A stretch of DNA of 64,000 nt from NCBI RefSeq assembly GCF_000482245.1, contig NZ_AWNH01000036.1, positions 62,001 to 126,000 on the forward strand, given 5' to 3'. The notes below the pieces were generated by a model. That model worked only from the letters and a program-made list of their open reading frames with translations. It did no database searches and was not told where the DNA came from. This stretch comes from Leptolyngbya sp. Heron Island J. Its GTDB lineage: Bacteria; Cyanobacteriota; Cyanobacteriia; Phormidesmidales; Phormidesmidaceae. Numbering within the stretch: the stretch's first letter is position 1; each line of letters starts with the position of its first letter. Below, in pieces: positions 7,666 to 16,084 of the stretch. The translations under genes were made by a program, and so were the position numbers.

Positions 7666-7683
7666 ACAGTCCAATTGGACTGT
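7666..7683. promoter_or_regulatory. Palindromic operator candidate 1
   Basis: ACAGTCCAATTGGACTGT is a perfect 18-bp palindrome, 37-54 bp upstream of the ATG of the small XRE regulator on the - strand. A second copy of its core follows 29 bp away centre to centre. XRE-type dimers typically bind sites of this size and symmetry. Confidence 0.7.
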
Positions 7684-7697
7684 GTTATTCTGATTTG

Positions 7698-7709
7698 GTC
7701 CAATTGGAC
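7698..7709. promoter_or_regulatory. Palindromic operator candidate 2
   Basis: GTCCAATTGGAC repeats the core of the palindrome at 7666-7683 exactly; the right flank TGT is also shared but the left flank differs (TTG instead of ACA). Together the two sites form a tandem operator-like array in front of the XRE regulator and between it and the + strand gene at 7778. Confidence 0.65.
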
Positions 7710-7777
7710 TGTACCTATTTTGTAAGGTAAGCATAGTCTTTATCGCTATAACCTTCTCTATGAAAACCTAAGCCTTT

Positions 7778-8029
7778 GTGACACTCCCTCAGCCTGACGT
7801 GACTCCTGAATCTGCCCTCCAGCTCTACTCAGTCCCTAAACCCGACCGCGAGCCGGTCAAAATCCTGATCATTGGCTCCCAGTCTGCCGTCAACACCATC
7901 ATCCATAGCCTGCACCATCACCGCTTCGCTGAACCCTTTGAGTGGACCCCGTTTTTACCTACGGATCGTCCCATTCAGATTCAGGCTGGGGAGTCGTTGC
8001 GATCGCTAGTGAAATACCTGCCACGTTAG
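7778..8029 (+). CDS. Short cyanobacterial conserved hypothetical protein
   Basis: An 83-residue protein opening with GTG. The pattern VKILIIGSQSAVNTIIHSLH followed by FAEPFEWTPFLPTDRPIQIQ resembles a family of short cyanobacterial proteins of unknown function (a beta-strand, a glycine-serine turn, a helix, then an F-A-E-x-x-E-W segment and a helical end). No signal peptide or membrane helix is seen. There is no clear ribosome-binding site, so the exact start is uncertain. The tandem palindromes 70-110 bp upstream may also affect this gene. Function unknown. Confidence 0.6.
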   Translation: MTLPQPDVTPESALQLYSVPKPDREPVKILIIGSQSAVNTIIHSLHHHRFAEPFEWTPFLPTDRPIQIQAGESLRSLVKYLPR

Positions 8030-8043
8030 TAAACTTCTTGCTA

Positions 8044-8086
8044 GTGGCAGAGCCACCACCCACGCTCCAGGCAGAGCCTGGGAGCG
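8044..8086. repeat. Two adjacent hairpins with AGA loops
   Basis: GTGGC-AGA-GCCAC (8044-8056) is followed by CGCTCCAGGC-AGA-GCCTGGGAGCG (8063-8086; one extra G in the right arm). Both share the core GGCAGAGCC. This looks like a cyanobacterial dispersed hairpin repeat. It lies in the 330-bp gap 8030-8359, in which I see no gene; a GCGATCGC site is also present there. Confidence 0.6.
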
Positions 8087-8359
8087 AGTTAGGAATAGAC
8101 CTCAAACCTATGACTTGACATAGTTGCTTCAGACCCCATAATTTACTCAATATTCACTGCACTACTTTAGCCCTGAGCATCCCCATGAAACTAGCCCCGC
8201 TGACGTACAGCTATTCTTTGATTTGATGTTGCCACTGCAATGGTACGTTAGCCAGCCAGCAATGGTGCGATCGCAACCCATCCCCAATTACTGAACCTAA
8301 ATTTGCCATACTAAAACTACTGATCCATCAGCTCTTTTCCAGTGTGAGGCCAGGTTCTT

Positions 8360-8911
8360 ATGACCATCACCACCTACAAATGGACCATAGACCGTTATCA
8401 CCAGGCCATCCAAGCTGGCATATTCGATGACCAGCCCGTCGAACTACTACGTGGAGAAATCATCATCATGCCCCCAGAGGGTGAACCCCACGCCTATTAC
8501 AACCGTGAAGCAGGCGACTACCTACGCAGCCTGCTCGGTAACCGAGCCAAAGTCAGCGAAGCCCACCCCATCACCCTCAGCGATGAGTCAGAACCCATCC
8601 CCGACCTGGCCATTATCAAACCCCTGGGCACCGTATATCTAGAGCATCACCCTTACCCCAGCGACATCCACTGGCTAATCGAATTTGCCAACGCTACCCT
8701 TACCAAAGACCTAACTACTAAGAAAACCACCTACGCCACATCCGGAATTCAGGAATATTGGGTCGTTAATTTAAAGGCTAAACAGCTCCATATCTTCAAA
8801 AATTTGCAGAATGGGCAATATACCTCGGAAGATATCCTGAAAACTGGCACCGTATCACCCATGGCCTTTCAGGATATAAAAATCCAGGTATCTCGCCTGA
8901 TGACCCCATAG
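8360..8911 (+). CDS. Uma2-family (DUF820) putative endonuclease
   Basis: A 183-residue protein of the Uma2/DUF820 family, which has a PD-(D/E)XK nuclease fold and is greatly expanded in cyanobacteria. Seen: the opening TYKWTIDRYHQAIQAGIF, the VELLRGEIIIMPPEGEPHAY segment carrying the first conserved Glu, EPIPDLAIIKP (conserved Asp), and WLIEFANATLTKDLTTK, the usual IEVSDSTLxxDxxxK motif with F and A in place of V and S. The catalytic Asp, Glu and Lys are therefore retained. The cellular role of these proteins is not settled; mobile or defensive functions have been proposed. It stands alone between the accessory genes. Confidence 0.85.
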   Translation: MTITTYKWTIDRYHQAIQAGIFDDQPVELLRGEIIIMPPEGEPHAYYNREAGDYLRSLLGNRAKVSEAHPITLSDESEPIPDLAIIKPLGTVYLEHHPYPSDIHWLIEFANATLTKDLTTKKTTYATSGIQEYWVVNLKAKQLHIFKNLQNGQYTSEDILKTGTVSPMAFQDIKIQVSRLMTP

Positions 8912-8945
8912 CCAAAGGTCCAACGATGAAGTTATTTGTCACTAG

Positions 8946-9231
8946 GACAAACTGTTACTGATTCTCTCGGAGAATTCGGTCAAGCGCCAATGGGTAGAAC
9001 AGAACGTTGAAATGGTCCTAGAGAAGGAACGAGAGTGCAATAAGCAGGTTGTTCTGTTTCCTATTCGGCTAGATAAGGCTGTAATGAACTCGGGTAATGG
9101 ATGGTCGAGACTGATCAAAAACACTCGCAAGATTGGTGACTGCTGCCAGTGGAAAAACCATGATACTTATCAGAAAAGTTATAAAACGCCTGGTTCGCGA
9201 TTGGCAGGCATCTCTGGCAGCTAAGGAGTAA
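8946..9231 (+). pseudogene. C-terminal remnant of a TIR-domain protein, frameshifted
   Basis: From 8946 the frame reads DKLLLILSENSVKRQWVEQN, then VVLFPIRLDKAVMNSGNGW and IGDCCQWKNHDTYQK, which is the end of the TIR domain common in cyanobacteria (usual form LLVLSENSV, FPIRLDDAVM, HIGDF-x-WKDHDAYQ). Near 9170-9180 the frame breaks; shifting by one base gives KVIKRLVRDWQASLAAKE and a TAA at 9229-9231, the expected C-terminus. The N-terminal part of the domain, with its start codon, is absent, since a TAG lies immediately upstream at 8943-8945. It is thus truncated and frameshifted. TIR proteins of this type are linked to NAD+-cleaving or signalling roles in immunity. Confidence 0.8.
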
Positions 9232-9701
9232 TGTTGAGAGATTGAGGCTTCCGTAGTTTCCCCCATACTAGTGCTTAAAAGTATGAGTTGTCTGTTAATC
9301 TCATTATTGCTGAAGATGCGCATCAACCCTGCTAAAACGTCTCTATCCACAGTTTTTCGCCCCCATCCACAGTCGTTTGAACGATCCGGAACGTTTCATC
9401 AATTTAAGTTGATTATTTTTCTTGCGTGAAGACACGGATTTTAATTTGAGTCAATCCGCCAAACAGCTTATAAAGAATTTGCAAGGTATGAGTCAGGACT
9501 GAATCCAGCAAAGCTGATTGTAAGCGCTCCCTCGCTTGCAACAATACGTTACTCAGTGAATGGCGAATCTCCCCAGATTGAAGGAAACGCCTGTCATTAG
9601 TGCTATTTGAATGTACCCGCAGCGATTTCAGCAGCTGATTATTTTCTTCAAGTTAACCACTTACTAAACACTCATTAATTAGTTTTTTGGAGATGAATTT
9701 C
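9232..9701. other. Non-coding gap before the PEP-CTERM gene
   Basis: No gene is seen in these 470 bases. There are two TATCCACAG/CATCCACAG words near 9345-9380 that only loosely resemble DnaA boxes. The promoter of the PEP-CTERM gene should lie in the AT-rich second half, and its Shine-Dalgarno GGAG is at 9689-9692. Confidence 0.5.
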
Positions 9702-10688
9702 ATGACCAATTCAAATTCAAATCTCGTGAAAAAGTTATCAATGGCTGCTAGTGGAGCAGCTGTTATGGCTTTAGGGACAACATTCGCAGCACCAGCACAG
9801 GCAGTACCTGTTGCACCTGGGTTTGACCTTGAGGCAGCAGGTGTCGTTTGGGATGATGTAGAAGACAACGACGGGTTTCTCTCGATCGATGACGGTAATA
9901 CCTCCAACATCGGAGGAGGGGGCGACCATTTTGACGAGGCTTTGGCTGTGCGCATTGGCGGTGAGGCTTATGGTGTTCCTGGCACCCTCGATTTGGTTGA
10001 CACGACGGTTACAGGAACACCTCAGCTACTTGACAATCTAGATGTAACTGTCCAGTTGCAGGCAAACACCGTCAATCCTATTATGCGGCAGCTGGTCGAG
10101 ATCACTAACAACACTCTTGATGACATTAACACTGTTGTTCAGTGGATCAACAATACTGGAAACGACTCTAACCAACGCAACATTGGTACCAGCAGTGGTG
10201 ACCTGGCTGAAGGTCTTGATGACCGCTGGATTGTCACAGCCGACAGTAGTGACTTAGCCCAGTCAAATACGGAAACGAATGCTTGGATACTTTACGGGCC
10301 TGGTAGTCCCTCAGTCACTACCAGTAACGTTGTTATGTTTGAGAACGAATCCGCTTTTGGCTTTGCAGGTAGTGAGGGCTTAACTGCCGATTTTAATCTG
10401 ACTGTAGGAGCTGGAGAAACTAACTATCTGATGTGGTTTGTCGGGATGGCTCCAACTGGCAACGATGGACTCTCACTCGCTGCCCAATTCGATGATACCG
10501 AGACAGACTTCTTCAATTCTCTGACCAGTGATTTGTCGCAAGAGCAATTGGATAGAATCGTCAATTGGGACGTCGCTTCCACGCCTCCTGAATCTGTACC
10601 CGAACCTGCTTCTCTGTTAGGGCTACTGACTGTGGGTGCTTTGGGTGCTGGTTCTGCATTCAAGTGCAAGCGGGGACAAAAAGCTTAG
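9702..10688 (+). CDS. PEP-CTERM sorting-domain exported protein
   Basis: An exported protein of about 328 residues. I choose ATG at 9702 because GGAG lies 9 nt upstream. Seen: a signal peptide with basic start, hydrophobic core (LSMAASGAAVMALGTTFA) and cleavage site after APAQA; an acidic, Asn/Thr-rich beta-type body without cysteines; and a C-terminal sorting signal VPEPASLLGLLTVGALGAGS followed by the basic tail FKCKRGQKA. PEP-CTERM proteins are processed by exosortase and released to or anchored at the surface, often with exopolysaccharide. No exosortase gene is in the window, so sorting depends on a distant locus. The function of the body is unknown. Confidence 0.9.
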   Translation: MTNSNSNLVKKLSMAASGAAVMALGTTFAAPAQAVPVAPGFDLEAAGVVWDDVEDNDGFLSIDDGNTSNIGGGGDHFDEALAVRIGGEAYGVPGTLDLVDTTVTGTPQLLDNLDVTVQLQANTVNPIMRQLVEITNNTLDDINTVVQWINNTGNDSNQRNIGTSSGDLAEGLDDRWIVTADSSDLAQSNTETNAWILYGPGSPSVTTSNVVMFENESAFGFAGSEGLTADFNLTVGAGETNYLMWFVGMAPTGNDGLSLAAQFDDTETDFFNSLTSDLSQEQLDRIVNWDVASTPPESVPEPASLLGLLTVGALGAGSAFKCKRGQKA

Positions 10689-11034
10689 GAGAGAGATTGC
10701 TTTCAGCCCTTAAGGCTTACCGGAAGTGGTCATCTTAAAACTTCGAGCCGTTAGCCGCAGCGATCGCCCCAATCTTAGAGCTGGAGCGATCGCTGCGGTC
10801 GCTGAATCGCGGCTTGAGTTTTATCGATGTGACACTGGTTGTAGAGCCAGGCATTAGCTAAATCAACAGCGGTCAGATCAGGGGATTCTACCCGTAGATC
10901 ACTGATAGCTGCAGCTATCAGAGCCCCAGGTTATGGGCGGCTATCTTCTTCATTAGTAGTATCTAACCTCACAGCTAGGCCCTCAAGTGAATCAGGCTTC
11001 ATAAAGGGCTCCAGCTTGATTGCATAGCAGTTAC
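10689..11034. other. Non-coding gap with HIP1 sites
   Basis: No gene is supported in this 346-bp stretch. It contains two GCGATCGC sites near 10760-10795 and a GATAGCTGCAGCTATC palindrome around 10905-10920. A short open - strand run without a start codon (DLTAVDLANAWLYNQCHIDK) may be a gene relic, but I cannot assign it. Confidence 0.4.
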
Positions 11035-13014
11035 TTAGTTAGAAAACTCTGATGTTCCTTGTTCTGAGACCTCTGCAGCGCGTCTGTCTAGAACAGTTTG
11101 CCAAACTTCAATGCGGCTTTGGGCGGTGTCGTAGGCATTGGATTGGGAGGGGACTTGCTCGGCCAGCTGGATAGCACTCTCCAGACTGGTGTGTGCTTCG
11201 TTGTCGGCCAGATTTAGCAGGTCCCAACTCCAGCGGTTGATTTGTTGTAGGGCACTTCTGTGCTGACTACTGTTGGACGAAATCCGGCCAGCGGTCGCGA
11301 TCGCACTCGCTAAAGCATCTGCTGTGCCTGCACGAGCAAGATTGTTGGCTTCCTGCATCAGTGTTTGGCTTTGTTGTTGATCGCGCCAAATGACTAAGTC
11401 ACCTTGGGCTTCTTGATAGAGAGAACGGCCTGGGGAAATGCGAGACGCGGTTGCGATCGCACTGGTTAAATCCCCCGATGAGGCTAGCTGCCGGGCTTGT
11501 TCAATTAAAGGACGATCTTCAATTGCTTCAATCCGCCCTTGCCAACCGTCAATGCGTTCCTCAGCATCATCACTTAGTGCCCGGCCCGGCTGGATTGTGC
11601 GAGCCTCCTGAATCGCCTGGCGTAGAGCTTCAGGGGTGCCAACACTGGCCAGCCGATCGGCACGGGTTAAGGTGGGCATATCTTCTGTGGTTTCTACCCG
11701 TTCTTTCCACTGATCAATCTGGGTGGACACCTCTTGCCAGCGTGGATTATTGCTACCGATCTGTCTGGCTTCATTGATAGCCAATCGCAAATCATTGATG
11801 TTCCCCGGCGCAGCAATTTGACGGGCTATATCTAACTGAGCCAAGGCCTTGATTTCAGCACGCCACTGACCGATCAAGGTTTGAGCCCGGTCATACAAGG
11901 GACGGTCGCGCCCCATACTCTGTAGCCGAGTAATGGCCGCATCCAGTCCCAAGGCATCACCACTCCAGGCTCGTCGATAGGCTTCTGTAAAGACCTGAAA
12001 ATCTGCAATTTCTTGGTCAAAACCTTCATTTCTAGGAATTGCCGTCAAAATAGCTTCTGCCTGGGGCAGCTGTTTACGGGCCAAAAAGGACTCGGCTACC
12101 TCGAGCATATCTTTGGCGATGGTCTTTTTCATCGCCTTTGCTTCGTCGTAGAGTACGCTCTCGGACTGAATCGAAGCGAGGAGCTTGAGGGCTTCTTTAA
12201 AGCTGTCGACGGTGCCCTTATCAACCAAACCCTCGATTTTGCCTAGCTTACGACTGTCTTCTCGGGCCATGGCAATGAGTTTGGTCAGTTCGGTATATTT
12301 TGTATCTGACCAATAGTCATTACTGACGTCCAGTAACCGTACCGACAGCCCAAATGCGTCTTTAAATTTGCCATCCGCCAGCTCTTCTCTGGCTTGTTCA
12401 AAAATCTCTGAGCCTTCTCCCCACACTCGTTGCCAGCGGCGAATGTTGGTTTCTACTCGATCGGCAGCCGCAGTATTGGCGGGAATTTTCTGGGCAGTTG
12501 CGATCGCAATCTCCAGCTCCCCTTGATGAAACAGATCGTCTGCTTTTTCTAAAATTTCATTGGACCAGCCTTCCACCTTGGCATCAATCTCAGCCCGCAG
12601 CGGATGATCGTCGGGCAGCTTTTCCACCAGTGCGATCGCTTCTAGCAAAAAGTCAACGCTGTCCTGCTCTGCATAGGATTCAGCACACTGTAGCCGCATT
12701 GCGGCTGAAGCCGTTGGCCAAAAAATTGCCCGACAGTTAGGCAAATTTGGCATCCGAAATAAGCTGGTCACCGCCAACGATAGCGTGCCCGTCAAAATTA
12801 CCAGAGTGGTCAGCAACAGAAACTGCCAGCTACCTAGCCACCGAAAAGCAGCCAGCCCTTTCCAGCGTGGCTGGGGCTCAGCCGCCGCCGTGGGAGCAAC
12901 ATCTGTGGCCACACCAGCATAGGAGGGTGATGAACTAGTGGGCACGGCCTGAGACCGACTACGCGGTACCGAAACAGGCTTAGACGGACGACGACGATTA
13001 CGTTTGGGGCTCAT
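11035..13014 (-). CDS. Large membrane-anchored helical repeat protein
   Basis: A 659-residue protein of unknown function. The first 60 residues are basic and Ser/Pro/Ala-rich, followed by one transmembrane helix (FLLLTTLVILTGTLSLAVTS, about residues 73-92) and then about 560 residues of helical repeats. The repeat unit is 55-70 residues with the pattern L-x-x-A-x-x-L-A-x-x-G, A-I-x-x-A-x-x-I, Y-x-x-A-Q-x-x-I-x-x-W; clear examples end AQTLIGQWRAEI, AEERIDGWQGRI and AQSRIEVWQTVL. This is TPR-like in spirit but is not a canonical TPR. The topology suggests a cytoplasmic basic tail and a long periplasmic or lumenal repeat rod, or the reverse. Similar proteins occur in cyanobacteria without known function. 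It stands alone on the - strand. Confidence 0.75.
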   Translation of the reverse strand: MSPKRNRRRPSKPVSVPRSRSQAVPTSSSPSYAGVATDVAPTAAAEPQPRWKGLAAFRWLGSWQFLLLTTLVILTGTLSLAVTSLFRMPNLPNCRAIFWPTASAAMRLQCAESYAEQDSVDFLLEAIALVEKLPDDHPLRAEIDAKVEGWSNEILEKADDLFHQGELEIAIATAQKIPANTAAADRVETNIRRWQRVWGEGSEIFEQAREELADGKFKDAFGLSVRLLDVSNDYWSDTKYTELTKLIAMAREDSRKLGKIEGLVDKGTVDSFKEALKLLASIQSESVLYDEAKAMKKTIAKDMLEVAESFLARKQLPQAEAILTAIPRNEGFDQEIADFQVFTEAYRRAWSGDALGLDAAITRLQSMGRDRPLYDRAQTLIGQWRAEIKALAQLDIARQIAAPGNINDLRLAINEARQIGSNNPRWQEVSTQIDQWKERVETTEDMPTLTRADRLASVGTPEALRQAIQEARTIQPGRALSDDAEERIDGWQGRIEAIEDRPLIEQARQLASSGDLTSAIATASRISPGRSLYQEAQGDLVIWRDQQQSQTLMQEANNLARAGTADALASAIATAGRISSNSSQHRSALQQINRWSWDLLNLADNEAHTSLESAIQLAEQVPSQSNAYDTAQSRIEVWQTVLDRRAAEVSEQGTSEFSN

Positions 13015-13203
13015 AAAATTATCAGCCAGAGAAAATTAGTGCTGAATCTGGCGCTACTTTAGCGTACTGAAACGGCAGTGTATACCACTCACTCGCTAAT
13101 GTCATCAGCTCATGTGAGACAACAAGCACAGGCACAGGCCTTCACGCCCATAGTATCTTTTCAATAAGATTTTCAGCTTAGTGGTGCTAAACCCGGTAAA
13201 GCA

Positions 13204-14433
13204 CTACAAATTAACATCCCCTACCTTTAAAACCCTAACCAGCGTTCCAGCTGGAATCAGCCTTTCCCCCAGGGGCACCCTGGCCAGACCATTGGTGCGG
13301 CTGAGATTCACCAAATTGCCAGAGCTATGGCCTCCTGGAGCCAGGTTAAACCGATAGCCATCATTCCCCAAGGATAGCTGTCCCCACAGATAGGTTTCTC
13401 GCTGACCGCCTGCTTTAAGATCGGTGGCTGTTGTAGCCCAAACAAAGGTCGGTGACCAGCCGCTACTGCACCCTGACAGCTTGCGCAATGCTGGTTGCAC
13501 AAACCGCCAGAAGCTCACCAGGGAGGACACTGGATTACCTGGCAGCCCAAAATAGAGCTGCTGACGATTGGGTTGGGCAAATGTAGCCACCGTTAGTGGT
13601 TTGCCCGGTTTAACGGCCACGGAGCGAATGTGAATAGTGGCCCCCAGTTCCGCCAAAATCTGATCTACATAGTCATAATCCCCCACGGATACACCGCCCG
13701 ACGAAATCACCATGTCGGCCTGGTTGAGGGCAGCGGCAATGGCCTGCCGCGTTGCCGCCCGCTGGTCTGGCACAATTCCCATGGGCACAGGTACCCCTCC
13801 AGATTGGGCAATCAGTGCGGCTAAGGCATAGCGGTTAGAATCGACAATTTGGCCGGGGCCTAAAGGTTGATTAATGTCTACCAACTCATCCCCCGTGGAT
13901 AAGATAGCCACGCGGGGACGCCGATATACTGGCACTGCCACACATTGAGCTGCTGCCAGTACGGCAATTTCAGCGGCTTCAATGTTGGTCCCCGCTGCCA
14001 ACAGCTCGGCCCCAGCTTGATAGAAACTACCTTGTTTACGGACAAATGCTTGAGCAGAAGGCGCTGTCACTACGGTGACTTGCTCACCCGCTCGCTGGGT
14101 ATTTTCCTGCATCACAATCGTATCTGCCCCGGTTGGTAACATGCCCCCGGTGAAAATGCGAGCCGCCTCACCCGGTTTGACTGGACACTGGGGGACCTGG
14201 CCTGCCGGAATTTCCTCTACAACCGTCAGCGTTGCCGGCACTGTGGTCACATCCCCATAGCGCACCGCATAGCCATCCATGGCCGAATTATCCCAGTGGG
14301 GAAAGTCTAACTGGCTGCTGACAGACCGACCGAGTATCCGACCCAGACAGTTTTCTAAAGGCACCGTCTCGCAGTCATTTACAGGCGTTACTAAGTCTAA
14401 GATCAACGTCTCCGCATCGTTTGCAGGCATCAT
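13204..14433 (-). CDS. moeA: Molybdopterin molybdenumtransferase
   Basis: MoeA inserts molybdate into adenylylated molybdopterin to complete the molybdenum cofactor. The 409-residue length is normal. Seen: the N-terminal LDFPHWDNSAMDGYAVRYGD (the conserved S-A-M-D-G-Y-A), the FTGGMLPTGADTIVMQE segment, the domain-III GDELV and ISSGGVSVGDYDY motifs, and the LPGNPVSSLVSF signature followed by the C-terminal beta domain. The first two codons are both ATG, so the start may be at 14433 or 14430. No other moa or mog gene is adjacent. The next gene is divergent, with a 153-bp gap. Confidence 0.95.
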   Translation of the reverse strand: MMPANDAETLILDLVTPVNDCETVPLENCLGRILGRSVSSQLDFPHWDNSAMDGYAVRYGDVTTVPATLTVVEEIPAGQVPQCPVKPGEAARIFTGGMLPTGADTIVMQENTQRAGEQVTVVTAPSAQAFVRKQGSFYQAGAELLAAGTNIEAAEIAVLAAAQCVAVPVYRRPRVAILSTGDELVDINQPLGPGQIVDSNRYALAALIAQSGGVPVPMGIVPDQRAATRQAIAAALNQADMVISSGGVSVGDYDYVDQILAELGATIHIRSVAVKPGKPLTVATFAQPNRQQLYFGLPGNPVSSLVSFWRFVQPALRKLSGCSSGWSPTFVWATTATDLKAGGQRETYLWGQLSLGNDGYRFNLAPGGHSSGNLVNLSRTNGLARVPLGERLIPAGTLVRVLKVGDVNL

Positions 14434-14586
14434 AGGCTTAAATTAGATTCAACTCGGTATCAGCCACACCTAACCATATCAAAGGCCCCGGTTACGATAG
14501 AGGATGAATGGCGATCTCACCATATCAAGTTCACAGCTTCTAACCTCCCCTCTCTCCCTACCTTCCCTGCTCTCCTTGCTTGCCAA

Positions 14587-15954
14587 ATGCCCCTTGCCAA
14601 AACCCTCAAACAGCGCCGTCAGCAGTTAGCTAAGCACCTCGATACTCCGGTCTTACTTTGGTCTGGCCAGGCTACCCCCCGCAACTTCCCGGCCAATACT
14701 CATCCTTTTCGGCCCAGCAGTCACTTTCTCTACTTTGCAGGTCTGCCCCTGGAAAATGCTGTAATTCATCTAGCGGATGGCCATCTCACCTTATTTATGG
14801 ATGAGGCAACTCCGGCTGAGGCCCTGTGGCATGGTCCCAGCCCGACCCGTAGCGAACTGGCCCATCAAATTGGTGCTGGCAAGGCATTACCCCTGGAAGA
14901 CTTAAAGTATTTTATCCATGACCAGGTGGCCACCCTTAAGGTGCAGGATAGTGTGACAACTCAACAACAAGAACAGCTATTAGGCCGTTCGCTTCCCATT
15001 GCTAAACAAGTCCAAGATCAGGATCTGGCCCTGCTGAAGGCGATTGTTCAACTGCGGATCTGCCACGACGACTATGCCCTGGCTGAAATTCGGCGTGCGG
15101 CTAGGGTTTCTGTAACAGCCCATAAGACTGGCATGGCAACAACGGTTCTGGGTAAAAATCTGACGGAAGCCCACATCCGGGCGGCAATGGAGCAGGTAAT
15201 TATGGCCAACGGTATGACCTGCGCTTACAACAGTATTGTGACGGTTCACGGTGAGGTGTTACATAACAATCACTATCATCATCCGTTAGGGGAACATGAT
15301 CTGGTCCTGGCGGATGTTGGGGCTGAAACTGATACTGGCTGGGCCTCGGACATTACCCGCACCTGGCCCACGAGTGGTAAGTTCTCATCCACCCAGCGAG
15401 ACCTGTACGATGTGGTGCTAGCGGCCCATGATGCTTGTATTGCGGCAGCGAAACCTGGGGTGGAATATCGAGAGCTGCATTTGTTGGCCTGTCGTACTTT
15501 AACGACTGGTCTGGTGGATCTGGGGATTCTTGTTGGTCAACCGGATGATTTGGTGGAACAGGATGCCCATGCGTTGTTCTTTCCCCACGGTGTGGGGCAT
15601 TTGCTGGGCCTGGATGTTCATGATATGGAAGATTTGGGCGATCTAGCTGGGTATGCGCTAGGTCGCCAGCGTAGCGATCGCTTTGGGTTAGGGTTTCTGC
15701 GACTGGATCGGCCGCTACAATCAGGTATGGCGGTCACAATCGAGCCGGGATTTTATCAAGTGCCTGGGATCTTAGCGGATCAGGGTAATCAGGAACGTTA
15801 CGCCACCATGGTCAACTGGGAGCGGCTGGCTGCATTTGCTGATGTCCGAGGTATTCGTATTGAAGATGATGTATTGATTACTGACAATGGCTGTGAGGTC
15901 CTAACGGCAGAATTACCTACAGCTGTAAGTAAAATTGAACACTTGGTCAATTGA
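14587..15954 (+). CDS. M24-family Xaa-Pro aminopeptidase (aminopeptidase P type)
   Basis: A 455-residue cytoplasmic metalloaminopeptidase that removes N-terminal residues preceding proline. The N-terminal creatinase-like domain contains HPFRPSSHFLYFAGLP. In the C-terminal pita-bread domain the dimetal ligands are visible as LADVGAE (Asp), ASDITRTWP (Asp), FPHGVGHLLGLDVHD (His), VTIEPGFYQ (Glu) and GIRIEDDVLI (Glu). The gene begins at ATG 14587 without a strong ribosome-binding site. It is the only gene in its transcription unit on this side; the NdhD-like gene follows 130 bp later. Confidence 0.92.
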   Translation: MPLAKTLKQRRQQLAKHLDTPVLLWSGQATPRNFPANTHPFRPSSHFLYFAGLPLENAVIHLADGHLTLFMDEATPAEALWHGPSPTRSELAHQIGAGKALPLEDLKYFIHDQVATLKVQDSVTTQQQEQLLGRSLPIAKQVQDQDLALLKAIVQLRICHDDYALAEIRRAARVSVTAHKTGMATTVLGKNLTEAHIRAAMEQVIMANGMTCAYNSIVTVHGEVLHNNHYHHPLGEHDLVLADVGAETDTGWASDITRTWPTSGKFSSTQRDLYDVVLAAHDACIAAAKPGVEYRELHLLACRTLTTGLVDLGILVGQPDDLVEQDAHALFFPHGVGHLLGLDVHDMEDLGDLAGYALGRQRSDRFGLGFLRLDRPLQSGMAVTIEPGFYQVPGILADQGNQERYATMVNWERLAAFADVRGIRIEDDVLITDNGCEVLTAELPTAVSKIEHLVN

Positions 15955-16084
15955 CAAGACGGTTTCAACTAGCGAACAACATAGACCGAAATCAGTCATA
16001 AGATGCAAACTCTATAGTTTTGCATCGATTTCCCCGCAGCACCATCACGTGATATTCCTACATTAGAGTGCCGCGAAAGAAAAA

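Noticed and set aside
7630-7734. N-terminal extension of the XRE regulator
   Set aside because: It would translate through two operator-like palindromes and adds no domain; the ATG at 7629 has a better ribosome-binding context.
4494-9300. Direct repeat of the tRNA-Ser 3' end as an attachment site
   Set aside because: No second copy of the TTCGAATCCCTCCCTCTCC stretch was seen downstream in the island.
9340-9385. CTATCCACAG and CATCCACAG words resembling DnaA boxes
   Set aside because: Only two imperfect matches, no AT-rich unwinding element and no dnaA or dnaN gene nearby; not an origin.
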